A DNA stretch of 64,000 nt from a virus: positions 1 through 64,000 of the IMG/VR virus record IMGVR_UViG_3300032331_003707. One strand, 5' to 3'. Under the pieces are notes generated by a model, which saw nothing but the letters and a program-made list of their open reading frames with translations, did not search any database and was not told the DNA's origin. Shown here piece after piece: positions 8,766 to 17,600 of this stretch (position 1 is its first letter; every line of letters starts with the position of its first letter). Position numbers and translations under genes: made by a program.

Positions 8766-10096
8766 TGAATATAACAATTATAGGAACAGGTTATGTAGGG
8801 TTAGTTTCTGGAGTATGTTTAGCTTCTAAACAACATAATGTAACTTGTGTAGATATTAGAGAAGAAGTTGTAGATTTACTTAATAATAATAAGCCTCATA
8901 TACATGAAAATGGTTTATCTGAGTTATTAGATCAAACACTTAAAAGTGGTCATTTTAAAGCTACAACAGATTTAAATAACGCTTTAGAACAAAGTGAATT
9001 AGTGATTATTGCTGTTGGAACACCTTCTAAAAATGGTAAAATTAATCTAACCCAAATTAAAAATGCTTGTACCAGCATAGGTAATTTTATTAAGACTAAT
9101 GATAAATTTATATCTGTAGTTGTTAAAAGCACTGTAGTGCCAGGGACTACAGATACATTTGTTAAAGATATAATAGAATCAACAAGTGGTAAGAAATTAG
9201 GAGAATTTGGACTAGGAATGAACCCAGAGTTTTTACGTGAAGGAGAAGCAATAGCAGACTTTCAATACCCAGATAGAATTGTTATAGGATATGAAGATCA
9301 AAAAACTAAAAATTTATTAGAGGAAATATATTCTCCTTGGGATTGTGATAAGATAGCAGTTAATACTAGAACAGCTGAGATGATAAAGTATTCAAACAAT
9401 ACTCTTTTAGCATGTTTAATCTCTATGAATAATGAATTAGCTAATTTAGCGTTTGAATTAGGTAATATTAATTACAATGATGTTATTAAAGGTGTAATTA
9501 GTGATAAAAGATGGAGTCCAATTATTGATAAAACTAGAATTACTCCTACAATAACTACTTATTTTACTCCTGGAGCTGGGTTTGGTGGAAGTTGCTTCCC
9601 AAAAGATGTCCAAGCAATAAGAGCTCAAGGAGAATATTTAGGCTTAAGTATGAATATGACTGATGCAGTTCTATCAGTGAATGATATTCAGCATTATAGA
9701 GTTTTACATTACTTAAAAAAGTATTTTGGAAAATTAACAGATAAAAAAATACTACTATTAGGATTAGCTTTTAAACCTGATACAGATGATATTAGGGAAT
9801 CCAGTGCTTTAAAAATACTATCAGTACTATTAGAAAATAATTGTCAAGTTAAAGCTCATGATCCTATTTCAATGCCTAATACTAAAAAGGAATTTAACAA
9901 TTCTAATTTAGAATTTATAGAAAATTGGAGAGAAGAAATAAACAATGTTGATGCTATTATAATTGGTACAAATTGGCCTGAGTATAAGGATATTAAAGAT
10001 AAAACTAATGTTTTAATATTTGATTCAAAACAATTATTTTCAATTGATGAAGTAAAAAATCATAAATACGCTACTTTTAGTTATAATAAAAAATAA
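8765..10096 (+). CDS. ugd: UDP-glucose 6-dehydrogenase
   Basis: 443 residues, full family length. N-terminal GTGYVGLVSG binds NAD; the catalytic segment GFGGSCFPKD (Cys near residue 276) and the C-terminal LGLAFKPDTDDIRESSA are all present. Oxidises UDP-glucose to UDP-glucuronate with two NAD. Its start overlaps the stop of the preceding SDR by one base, so the two are coupled and probably make UDP-glucuronate and UDP-xylose. Confidence 0.92.
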   Translation: MNITIIGTGYVGLVSGVCLASKQHNVTCVDIREEVVDLLNNNKPHIHENGLSELLDQTLKSGHFKATTDLNNALEQSELVIIAVGTPSKNGKINLTQIKNACTSIGNFIKTNDKFISVVVKSTVVPGTTDTFVKDIIESTSGKKLGEFGLGMNPEFLREGEAIADFQYPDRIVIGYEDQKTKNLLEEIYSPWDCDKIAVNTRTAEMIKYSNNTLLACLISMNNELANLAFELGNINYNDVIKGVISDKRWSPIIDKTRITPTITTYFTPGAGFGGSCFPKDVQAIRAQGEYLGLSMNMTDAVLSVNDIQHYRVLHYLKKYFGKLTDKKILLLGLAFKPDTDDIRESSALKILSVLLENNCQVKAHDPISMPNTKKEFNNSNLEFIENWREEINNVDAIIIGTNWPEYKDIKDKTNVLIFDSKQLFSIDEVKNHKYATFSYNKK

Positions 10097-10101
10097 ACAA
10101 T

Positions 10102-11289
10102 ATGACAATTAACACTTGTGAGGTTTGTGGAAACACAGAGTTAACACCTGTTTTAGATTTAGGAAATCATCCTATATGTGATGACTTAATTAAAATAGGA
10201 GATGAAAGAAAAAATAAAACATATCCTATTCTAATTAAATACTGTGAAAAATGTGGAACAGCCCATCATACTTACCAAATACCTAAACATCAACTTTTCC
10301 CATCTGATTACCACTACAGAGCAAGATTTACAGCTGATGTATTAGATGGAATGAAAAATTTAGTTAATTATTTATCTAAAAATTTTATTAATTTAAAGGA
10401 TAAAAAAGTATTAGATGTAGGATGTAATGATGGAAGTTTATTAGATTTCTTTAGAGAAAAAGGAGCATCTACTTATGGAATTGATCCAACTGATGCCGCT
10501 TATGAAGCTAAAGAAAAAGAACATGATATCATATGTGATTATTTTAGCCCTGAGTTAGTAAAAGATTATACTAAAGTCGATGTTATAACATTTACCAATG
10601 TGTTTGCTCATATTGAAGATTTAAACCACCTACTTAAAGCAGTATCTACAGTATCTAACCCAGATACTTTATTGGTAATTGAAAATCATTACTTAGGTGG
10701 AGTATTACATCAAAATCAATTTGATACCTTCTATCATGAACACCCAAGAACATATAGTCTAAATAGTTTTGTACACATAGCTAAAACATTAGGATTAGAT
10801 ATACTTTCAGTAGAATTTCCATCTCGTTATGGAGGTAATATTAGAGTAGTCATAGGAGATAAAAAATATCATACTCCAATTGAATCAAATATTGATGAGA
10901 TACTAGAAAAAGAAAAACAATTTATTCATAAATTCAATGAAATGAATGAGTTTATTAAAAATTGGTCTCAAACAAAACGAGATGAAATTTTAGAATTCAT
11001 TAAAGAAAATGGAAAAATAGAAGCAAAAGCATTCCCAGCTAGAGCAGCTATTCCATTAACATTATTAGGATTAGATGAAAATCATATTAAATGTGTATAT
11101 GAAAAACCTGGATCATTAAAAATAGGATATTATGTTCCTGGCACTCGTATTCCTATTGTGAGTGATGATGAGATGGGAGATATATCTATTAAAAATGGAT
11201 TATTAAATAATGCATGGCATATATCAACTGAGATTGGAACTTATTTAAGAAAATTAGGCTTTAACGGAGAGATTATTAATATTATATAG
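10102..11289 (+). CDS. Sugar C-methyltransferase, SAM-dependent
   Basis: 395 residues with the three-part layout of NovU/TylCIII-type C-methyltransferases: N-terminal zinc site (CEVCGN near residue 6, CEKCGT near 50), central SAM domain (KVLDVGCNDGSLLDFF near 112, then ENHYLGG), and a C-terminal domain (RAAIPLTLLGLDENHIKCVYEKPGSLKIGYYVPGT broken over about 310-350). These act on nucleotide-4-keto-6-deoxysugars. Fits a pathway making a branched-chain sugar. Confidence 0.85.
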   Translation: MTINTCEVCGNTELTPVLDLGNHPICDDLIKIGDERKNKTYPILIKYCEKCGTAHHTYQIPKHQLFPSDYHYRARFTADVLDGMKNLVNYLSKNFINLKDKKVLDVGCNDGSLLDFFREKGASTYGIDPTDAAYEAKEKEHDIICDYFSPELVKDYTKVDVITFTNVFAHIEDLNHLLKAVSTVSNPDTLLVIENHYLGGVLHQNQFDTFYHEHPRTYSLNSFVHIAKTLGLDILSVEFPSRYGGNIRVVIGDKKYHTPIESNIDEILEKEKQFIHKFNEMNEFIKNWSQTKRDEILEFIKENGKIEAKAFPARAAIPLTLLGLDENHIKCVYEKPGSLKIGYYVPGTRIPIVSDDEMGDISIKNGLLNNAWHISTEIGTYLRKLGFNGEIINII

Positions 11290-12216
11290 ATGAATATAAA
11301 ATTAACAATACATTTAATGCCTTGGGAAATTGATAATGCATTATTAACATTTACCCAACTTAAAAAATCATTTTATCATATATCTAAAGATGCCAATGTA
11401 ATTATAGAATCAGTTTTAAATCTATCTTCTAAATTTACTGATTGGGATAAAAGCCAATTACCTAAAGAATTCTTTATAGATAAATACAATGATATATCTT
11501 TATTATTAAATGATTATACTCATATAAAAAGAATATATGATGGAGATGAAGTATATGGTTATTTAAATCTCCAACGTGAAAGTTTATCTAAAGAGATAGA
11601 TTATTATATTGGGGTATGTCCTGATTTTTATTTTAGTGAACATTTACTAGCACTACTAATTGAATCAGCTAAATTAATTTCTAATAAATACTTTGTAATA
11701 ACACCCCAAATATATAAAAGATGGGATCATACCTGGGATGAAATTACTGATAGTAACTATTTAGATGTTCCGTATAGTGAATGGGAAAATTATGATGTAT
11801 ATAAAGTTAGACATCAATTAAAAATGAACAATGAAGACGCATCATTAATACCTGTTCAAAAAAGTAAATGGGCTTGGTGGTTTGATTTATATAATAAAGA
11901 ATTCTATGAAAATTTATGTCCTGTTCATGATGATTGGAAGGGGTATGGTCCTTGGGATTGGTACTCTATGATGTTAAGTGAATATGCTAAACACAATATG
12001 GGATTAGATTTCCAACAATACTTGCTAAAAGAACAAACAATCTTAGACCTATCAGGAGGACCTCTTAAAGATATGGGATTTACATCATACTATAAAAAGT
12101 TTTTAACCCTAATACCAGATGATGCACCCCCAGCCCAAAGAAAGGTATTTGAAAGTAAAATGCAACATTATTTAAATGAAGGAATTAAACAACTTAAAAT
12201 TAAAAAAATAATTTAA
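11290..12216 (+). CDS. Glycosyltransferase-like protein of unknown family
   Basis: 308 residues beginning immediately after the previous stop. Rich in Trp/Tyr with GYGPWDWYSMML and KWAWWFDLYN segments, and an acidic YIGVCPDFYFSEHLL region that could be a GT-A nucleotide-binding core. No definite D-x-D family match. Context (between a methyltransferase and a GT10-like enzyme) favours sugar transfer. Confidence 0.55.
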   Translation: MNIKLTIHLMPWEIDNALLTFTQLKKSFYHISKDANVIIESVLNLSSKFTDWDKSQLPKEFFIDKYNDISLLLNDYTHIKRIYDGDEVYGYLNLQRESLSKEIDYYIGVCPDFYFSEHLLALLIESAKLISNKYFVITPQIYKRWDHTWDEITDSNYLDVPYSEWENYDVYKVRHQLKMNNEDASLIPVQKSKWAWWFDLYNKEFYENLCPVHDDWKGYGPWDWYSMMLSEYAKHNMGLDFQQYLLKEQTILDLSGGPLKDMGFTSYYKKFLTLIPDDAPPAQRKVFESKMQHYLNEGIKQLKIKKII

Positions 12217-13106
12217 TGCACATATTTGCCAATTTTAGAAACCCTGAAAATGATCCTTACTTAGTATTTTTAAAAGAAAAATACCAGGATTATCCTTTTA
12301 CTTTTTGGTATGATAAGTTTCCTGAATCTCAAGACCAATTAAATATAAATCCTTATAATTTTTTATTCATACATGAACCAAATGAATTTTTTGGATATGC
12401 CGCACCTGCTATAAAACTTCAAGATATATACACTGCTATACTATCTTGGGATCAAAATGTTTTAGATAACTGCCAAAATGGAGTTAAATTTACATATAAT
12501 GGTGTTACATTAGATAATACATTTGTAGATCAAATGAAAGATAAAGAAAAAGCATTTGAAATAAGTTTTTTATGTGGTACAAAAAATCTTGTTGAAGGAC
12601 ACATGTTAAGACATAAAGCATATTCTATAAAGGAACAAATTAATATTCCTAACAAATGGTTTTATGTCCTAGATGATTATGATCATGAAAATGGAGTTCG
12701 CCCAGGTTATGGTAACTATAGTAAAGATTTATCTCATATTCCCCCTGGAGTAGACATTATAGGATATGGACGTAGAGTTTTATTTAAAGATAGTATGTTT
12801 AATGTTGTTATTGAAAATGTGAATCAAAAAAACTGGTATAATAAAATAGGAGATGCTTTTTTAAGTAAAACAATTCCATTATATTGGGGATGTTCTAATA
12901 TTAGTGATTTTGGTTATGATGAAAGAGGAATAATTAGATTTAAAGATGAAAATGAACTACTAAATATCACAAATAATCTAACCCCAGATCTATACAACGA
13001 AATGAAACCTTATATTGATTATAATTATGAGATTGCATTGTTAGATTATTTTGAAACTAGAATAAGTGAGTTTTTTGACACATTTATTCAAATAAACAAC
13101 ATATGA
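12216..13106 (+). CDS. Fucosyltransferase-like enzyme (GT10-like)
   Basis: 296 residues, one-base overlap with the upstream gene. The C-terminal half shows FNVVIENVNQKNWYNKIGDAFLSKTIPLYWG, matching the GT10 FUT motif (EN-x-Y-x2-EK-x2-x2-A-x6-P-x3-G) in order and spacing. Would transfer fucose or a similar GDP-sugar; a GDP-mannose 4,6-dehydratase and a fucose-synthase-like gene are in the same operon. Confidence 0.75.
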   Translation: MHIFANFRNPENDPYLVFLKEKYQDYPFTFWYDKFPESQDQLNINPYNFLFIHEPNEFFGYAAPAIKLQDIYTAILSWDQNVLDNCQNGVKFTYNGVTLDNTFVDQMKDKEKAFEISFLCGTKNLVEGHMLRHKAYSIKEQINIPNKWFYVLDDYDHENGVRPGYGNYSKDLSHIPPGVDIIGYGRRVLFKDSMFNVVIENVNQKNWYNKIGDAFLSKTIPLYWGCSNISDFGYDERGIIRFKDENELLNITNNLTPDLYNEMKPYIDYNYEIALLDYFETRISEFFDTFIQINNI

Positions 13107-13585
13107 TATTCCCAGAAGTAAAAATATACACACCCGACGTTTACACTGATTTTAGAGGTGACTTATGGACGTTATGGAAACAAGATGAATTTGAACCTAA
13201 ATTAAATTTTAATCATGATAAAGTTTCTACATCAAGAAAAGATGTTTTAAGAGGTATTCATGGTGATAATAAATCTTGGAAATTAATAACATGTTTATAT
13301 GGTGAAATGTATTTTGTAGTTGTAGATAATAGACCTGATTCCCCAAATTATCTAAAATGGGACTGGGTTATATTAGATGACAGAACTAGAAAATCAGTCT
13401 TAGTACCACCTCAATTTGGAAATGGATTCTATGTCCTAAGTAACCACTCAGTATTTCATTATAAATGGTCATACACAGGGTCATACCCAGACGTAAAAGA
13501 TCAATTTACTTTAAAATGGAATGATTCTAAAATAGGAATAGAATGGCCTAATGACAATCCAATTTTACAAAAAAGAGATAAATAA
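13103..13585 (+). CDS. RmlC-like sugar-nucleotide epimerase (cupin)
   Basis: 160 residues, ATGA-type overlap with the upstream gene. Follows dTDP-4-dehydrorhamnose 3,5-epimerase: DFRGDLWTLW, VLRGIHGD (the His of the RGxH motif), WKLITCLYGEMYFVVVD, and VPPQFGNGFYVLSN. It is shorter than RmlC (about 180). Probably epimerises a 4-keto-6-deoxysugar nucleotide; the nucleotide is not readable and GDP or CDP sugars are plausible here. Confidence 0.8.
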   Translation: MIFPEVKIYTPDVYTDFRGDLWTLWKQDEFEPKLNFNHDKVSTSRKDVLRGIHGDNKSWKLITCLYGEMYFVVVDNRPDSPNYLKWDWVILDDRTRKSVLVPPQFGNGFYVLSNHSVFHYKWSYTGSYPDVKDQFTLKWNDSKIGIEWPNDNPILQKRDK

Positions 13586-13622
13586 TTTGGATTATTATAA
13601 AAATTATATTATATTAAATTAT
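13586..13622 (+). promoter_or_regulatory. Promoter, TTTGG class, leaderless start
   Basis: TTTGG at 13586-13590 immediately after a stop codon, exactly 19 nt, then TATATTAAATT from 13610, with the ATG of the next gene at 13623. A possible longer reading frame starting at 13551 would run across this promoter, which is why the ATG at 13623 is preferred. Confidence 0.6.
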
Positions 13623-14249
13623 ATGAAAATATTATCACAATACACTAAAGTTAGAGATGTTAAAATAACACCTCAAGAACTTATTGCTTTTGAAGATAGA
13701 GTAAAAGATGCATACGAAGCAGGACAGGTAAAAGGCCCTGTTCATCTATCTAAAAATAATGAAGAACAACTAATAGAATTATTCCAACACATCCACCCAG
13801 ATGATTGGGTTTTTTCAGCTTGGAGAAATCACTATCATGCTTTACTTCATGGGGTTGATCCTGAAAAATTATTCTCATGGATATCTGAGGGTAGAAGTAT
13901 GGGTACTAATAACATTAGTCCTAATTTTTATGCTTCATCTATTGTAGGTGGAATAATTCCCTTATCATTAGGAGCAGCTATGGGATTAAAACGTAAAAAC
14001 TCACCTCGTAGAGTTTGGTGTTTTATAGGAGACATGACTATGGAAACAGGGGTATTTCATGAAGCATATAAATACTCCCAAAATTTTAATTTACCATTAC
14101 AATTCGTAGTTGAGGATAATAACCTAAGCGTTCATACTCCTACTGATATTGCTTGGGGTAAAAGAATGGAAGTGCCTGAGAATGTTATTTATTATTCTTA
14201 TAAGATGTCATATCCTCATCATGGAACAGGTAAATGGGTTAATTTTTAA
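13623..14249 (+). CDS. Thiamine-diphosphate enzyme, E1 alpha-like subunit
   Basis: 208 residues from ATG 13623. Contains the E1-alpha/transketolase ThDP-binding layout: SIVGGIIPLSLGAAMGLK, then the diphosphate/metal motif GDMTMETGVFHEAYKYS (the GDG-type GD start) ending about 28 residues later in VVEDNNLS. E1 alpha subunits of 2-oxoacid or acetoin dehydrogenases are usually 320-370 residues, so this is a minimal version. The following gene supplies the matching pyrimidine-binding half. In a sugar operon it probably makes or transfers a two-carbon ketol unit; that is inference. Confidence 0.75.
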   Translation: MKILSQYTKVRDVKITPQELIAFEDRVKDAYEAGQVKGPVHLSKNNEEQLIELFQHIHPDDWVFSAWRNHYHALLHGVDPEKLFSWISEGRSMGTNNISPNFYASSIVGGIIPLSLGAAMGLKRKNSPRRVWCFIGDMTMETGVFHEAYKYSQNFNLPLQFVVEDNNLSVHTPTDIAWGKRMEVPENVIYYSYKMSYPHHGTGKWVNF

Positions 14250-14254
14250 TTATT

Positions 14255-14791
14255 ATGAAATACAAAGACGAATTAGTTAGAGCAATGGAATGGCTTGGAG
14301 CCAAACCAAATACAGTATTTACAGGGCAAGCAATCGGTTTTAGTGGTCATGCTATCTCAAATACAATGGAAAAAGTACCTCAAGATAAAAGAATTGAGTT
14401 ACCTGTACTAGAAGAAACCCAATTAGGAATGGCTACAGGAATGGCTATGACGGGGTGGGTTCCTATTACTTGTTATCCTCGGTTTGATTTTTTTATCTTA
14501 GGTTTAAATCAATTAGTTAATCATTTAGATAAAATGCAAGACATGTCTAAAGGAGATATGAAACCAAAAGTTATTATTCGAGTAGCTGTTGGTTCAAAAC
14601 TTCCATTTAGTGCTGGTCCTCAACATACTCAAAACCATACTGAAGCTATAAGAAAAATGCTCACAGAAGTTGAAGTTGTTGAGTTAATAGAGCCTGAACA
14701 AATATTTGAAGCATTCAAAACTGCTTATGAAAGAGAAGATGGTAAGTCAACATTAATTATTGAACACGCAGAGTATTATGGGACAAAATAA
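14255..14791 (+). CDS. Thiamine-diphosphate enzyme, E1 beta-like pyrimidine domain
   Basis: 178 residues, 5 bases after its partner. Aligns with the pyrimidine-binding domain of E1-beta/transketolase: ELPVLEETQLGMATGMAMTGWVPITCYPRFDFFILGLNQLVNHL with the activating Glu in the LEETQ segment, then SAGPQHTQNHTEA. The C-terminal transketolase domain found in E1 beta (about 330 residues in total) is missing. Together with the upstream gene it makes a split mini-transketolase. Confidence 0.75.
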   Translation: MKYKDELVRAMEWLGAKPNTVFTGQAIGFSGHAISNTMEKVPQDKRIELPVLEETQLGMATGMAMTGWVPITCYPRFDFFILGLNQLVNHLDKMQDMSKGDMKPKVIIRVAVGSKLPFSAGPQHTQNHTEAIRKMLTEVEVVELIEPEQIFEAFKTAYEREDGKSTLIIEHAEYYGTK

Positions 14792-15950
14792 TTTTAATTG
14801 GCCTCTTATTAATGATAATATTTCTAAAACAGATAGAGAAGTATTAGCTGATTTTTGTTTAAACGGAGAACGTTTTACAAACGGACCTAAAGTAAAAGAA
14901 TTCGAAAAAATATGGTCTGAATGGTTAGGAGTCAAACACAGTGTAATGGTCAATTCAGGTGCCTCAGCTAATTATATTTCAATAGCTATGGTTAAAGAAT
15001 TACTAGGTGAAGGAGAAGTTATAGTACCACCTCTAGGATGGACGTCTGATATCTCATCTGTAGCTCAGTTAGGAATGATACCAGTATTTGTGGATATAAG
15101 TTTTAGTAATTTAGCTATTACAGCCGAAAATATTAAACGTGCTATAACTCCTAAAACAAAAGCAATTGTGTTAGTGCACTGTCTAGGTTTTAATGGTATC
15201 AATGATGAAATTATTAAAATAGCTAAAGATAATAATTTAATATTAATTGAAGATTGTTGTGAATCTCATGGTGCTATGTTTGGAGATAAAAAAATAGGCT
15301 CAATAGGAGATATTTCATTATTTTCATTTTATTTTGGCCACCATATAACAACTATTGAAGGTGGAATGGTTTGTATTAATGATTCTAAACTATACGATCT
15401 AGCCAAATTATTCCGCTCACACGGAATGACCAGAGAAGCATCCCCTGAATTGCAGAAACAATATCAAGACTTATACCCTAAACTAAATCCACTATTTACT
15501 TTTGCTGTAGCTGGATTTAATATGAGAAGTACAGAATTAAATGCTGTGTTAGGTATAGAGCAAATGAAACGTATAGATTATAATATTAATAAACGTGTTG
15601 AGAATCTTAAAACATGGCTAGATCATTTAAATTCAAGTAAATTTATGACTAGTTTTACAACCCAAGGAAACAGTAGTTTTGCTTTACCCTTAATACTACA
15701 GTGGTCTAATGTTGATAAATTAAAAGACGTTTGTAGACTATTAGAAGAAGAAAAAGTAGAATATAGACTAGGAACAGCTGGAGGTGGGAATCAAGCACTT
15801 CAACCATACTTAAAAAAGTTTAACCACAGAATTAATGATAATTTACCTGTAGTTGATTATATCCACTCAAATTCACTTTATATTGGTAATCATCCTGAAT
15901 TAGAAAATGAGCAAATTATTAACCTTTGTAATAAATTAAATAATGTTTAA
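14778..15950 (+). CDS. PLP-dependent sugar 3-dehydratase, ColD/RfbH-like (DegT family)
   Basis: 390 residues from ATG 14778 (preferred over TTG 14760; overlaps the previous stop by 14 bases). DegT/DnrJ fold: VNSGASANYISIAM, EDCCESHG, and FYFGHHITTIEGG near residue 187, where the usual PLP-binding Lys is replaced by His. This HHIT signature marks the 3-dehydrases RfbH and ColD. The C-terminal Fe-S cysteines of RfbH are not seen, so a ColD-like (GDP-4-keto-6-deoxymannose) reaction fits better, and gmd lies downstream. Likely removes the 3-hydroxyl of a 4-keto-6-deoxysugar nucleotide. Confidence 0.8.
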   Translation: MGQNNFNWPLINDNISKTDREVLADFCLNGERFTNGPKVKEFEKIWSEWLGVKHSVMVNSGASANYISIAMVKELLGEGEVIVPPLGWTSDISSVAQLGMIPVFVDISFSNLAITAENIKRAITPKTKAIVLVHCLGFNGINDEIIKIAKDNNLILIEDCCESHGAMFGDKKIGSIGDISLFSFYFGHHITTIEGGMVCINDSKLYDLAKLFRSHGMTREASPELQKQYQDLYPKLNPLFTFAVAGFNMRSTELNAVLGIEQMKRIDYNINKRVENLKTWLDHLNSSKFMTSFTTQGNSSFALPLILQWSNVDKLKDVCRLLEEEKVEYRLGTAGGGNQALQPYLKKFNHRINDNLPVVDYIHSNSLYIGNHPELENEQIINLCNKLNNV

Positions 15951-16914
15951 AAATCAAAAAGTTTTAGTAACTGGTGGAGGAGGAATGATTGGTCGCTCAC
16001 TAGTAAAATTTTTATTAAAAAAAGGAGCTAAAGTAACCATAGCAGACTTAACCCAACCCTCAGACTTACCTAAAAAAGTAAAGTATAAAAAAATAGATTT
16101 AAGATACTTTGATCAATGTGAAAAGATCTGTAATGGAATGGATTATGTTTTTAATTTAGTAGGTATTAAAGGCTCACCTAAAATGTGTGCTGAACAACCA
16201 GCAGATTTTATGGTACCGATGCTTCAATTTAATACTAACATGATGGAAGCAGCTCGTAGAGCAGACGTTAAATGGTATTTATATACTAGTTCTGTTGGCG
16301 TTTATGCACCTGCTGACGTATTCAAAGAAGATGATGTGTTAAATACTGTTCCATCTCCTAATGATCGATTTGCGGGTTGGGCTAAAAGAATGGGTGAAAT
16401 GCAAGCTGAAGCATATTCTATTCAATACGGATGGGATAAGGTTTCTATTGTAAGACCTGCTAATGTATATGGAGCATATGACAATTTTAATCCTGCTAAT
16501 GCAATGGTTGTTCCTTCATTAATTAGAAAAGCCCAAGAAAATGATATATTAGAAGTTTGGGGAGATGGCTCAACAATTAGAGATTTTATTCATGCTGATG
16601 ATGTAGCATTAGGTATGTTATTTGCTGTTGAAAACCAAATTACCCAACCACTAAACTTAGGCTCAGGAGAAGGTTACTCAATTAAAGAAGTAGTAGATAT
16701 GGTAGTTAAATACTCTAATAAACCTCTAAAAGTAAAATGGTTAACAGATAAGCCTGCAGGAGATAAAATCCGTTTATTCGATATGACCAGAGCTAAATCA
16801 CATGGATTTAACATCTCAGTATCATTAGAAGAAGGAATTAAAAAAACTACTAAATGGTTTTTAAATAATAAAGAAATTTTAGATAAACGTTATAATGCAT
16901 TTGTAAACCACTAA
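15943..16914 (+). CDS. NAD-dependent epimerase/dehydratase-like (SDR)
   Basis: 323 residues, 8-base overlap with the upstream gene. Extended SDR with TGGGGMIGRSL at the NAD site, VGIKGSP, TSSVGVYAP and RPANVYGAYDNFNPANA. At the catalytic position the Y-x3-K motif reads AGWAK, so the Tyr is replaced by Ala while the Lys stays. Either another residue (a nearby Tyr) takes over or the protein has changed function. Closest in style to GDP-fucose synthase/UDP-glucose epimerase-like proteins. Confidence 0.7.
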   Translation: MFKNQKVLVTGGGGMIGRSLVKFLLKKGAKVTIADLTQPSDLPKKVKYKKIDLRYFDQCEKICNGMDYVFNLVGIKGSPKMCAEQPADFMVPMLQFNTNMMEAARRADVKWYLYTSSVGVYAPADVFKEDDVLNTVPSPNDRFAGWAKRMGEMQAEAYSIQYGWDKVSIVRPANVYGAYDNFNPANAMVVPSLIRKAQENDILEVWGDGSTIRDFIHADDVALGMLFAVENQITQPLNLGSGEGYSIKEVVDMVVKYSNKPLKVKWLTDKPAGDKIRLFDMTRAKSHGFNISVSLEEGIKKTTKWFLNNKEILDKRYNAFVNH

Positions 16915-17600
16915 TGAAAGATTTTTTAATAACTGGAATTAATAGTGGATTAGGAAAATATCTATATGATAATTTACCTAACTCATTAGGATTAAATAGA
17001 GATAACTTTGCTGCTATAAAAGATGAAAGTTATCAAACTATAATACACTGCGCATTTAATAAAGAAAATACTATTACTGATTATAAGAAGTATTTAGATG
17101 ATAATATTTTTCTTACTCAACGTCTTAAAAATTTAAAATATAATAAATTTATCTATATATCAACTGTAGATGTTTACCAAGAATATCACAATGTGTATTC
17201 TTCTTTTAAGAAATTTGCAGAAACATTATTAGATGAAAACGATTTAATTTTAAGATGTCCTATGATGTTAGGTGACACTATGAAACCTAACCATGCTACA
17301 AAAATAAAAGACAATATCGAATCAATAGGACTATCAGGAAAATCTAAATTTAATTATCTATTAATGGATGATTTAGTTGAGTTTTTTATTAGTGATGATT
17401 ATAAACAATATAAAGGAGTAATTGATTTTGTAGCTAATAGTTTAGTTGAATTAGAAGATGTAAAACAATATTTTAACTCAACTACTAAATTAGGAGAATA
17501 TGTTTATGAGAATAACTTGGAATTTACAAATCCTATTTTTATATTAAATGAAAAGTATAATAAATCATCTTTAGACAATCTAAAACAATATTTTAAATGA
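16914..17600 (+). CDS. Short SDR, sugar-nucleotide reductase-like
   Basis: 228 residues, one-base overlap with its neighbour. N-terminal LITGINSGLGKYL fits an NAD(P) loop, IIHCAFN and YISTVDVYQEYHNVYSSFKKFAE give the Ser and Y-x3-K catalytic set, and RCPMMLGDTM follows. Shorter than RmlD (about 290), lacking part of the substrate domain. Probably reduces a 4-keto group. Confidence 0.65.
   Translation: MKDFLITGINSGLGKYLYDNLPNSLGLNRDNFAAIKDESYQTIIHCAFNKENTITDYKKYLDDNIFLTQRLKNLKYNKFIYISTVDVYQEYHNVYSSFKKFAETLLDENDLILRCPMMLGDTMKPNHATKIKDNIESIGLSGKSKFNYLLMDDLVEFFISDDYKQYKGVIDFVANSLVELEDVKQYFNSTTKLGEYVYENNLEFTNPIFILNEKYNKSSLDNLKQYFK

Noticed and set aside
13551-13622. Upstream start for the E1-alpha-like gene
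   Set aside because: The extra 24 codons overlap the RmlC-like gene and run across a TTTGG promoter; ATG 13623 is the natural start.
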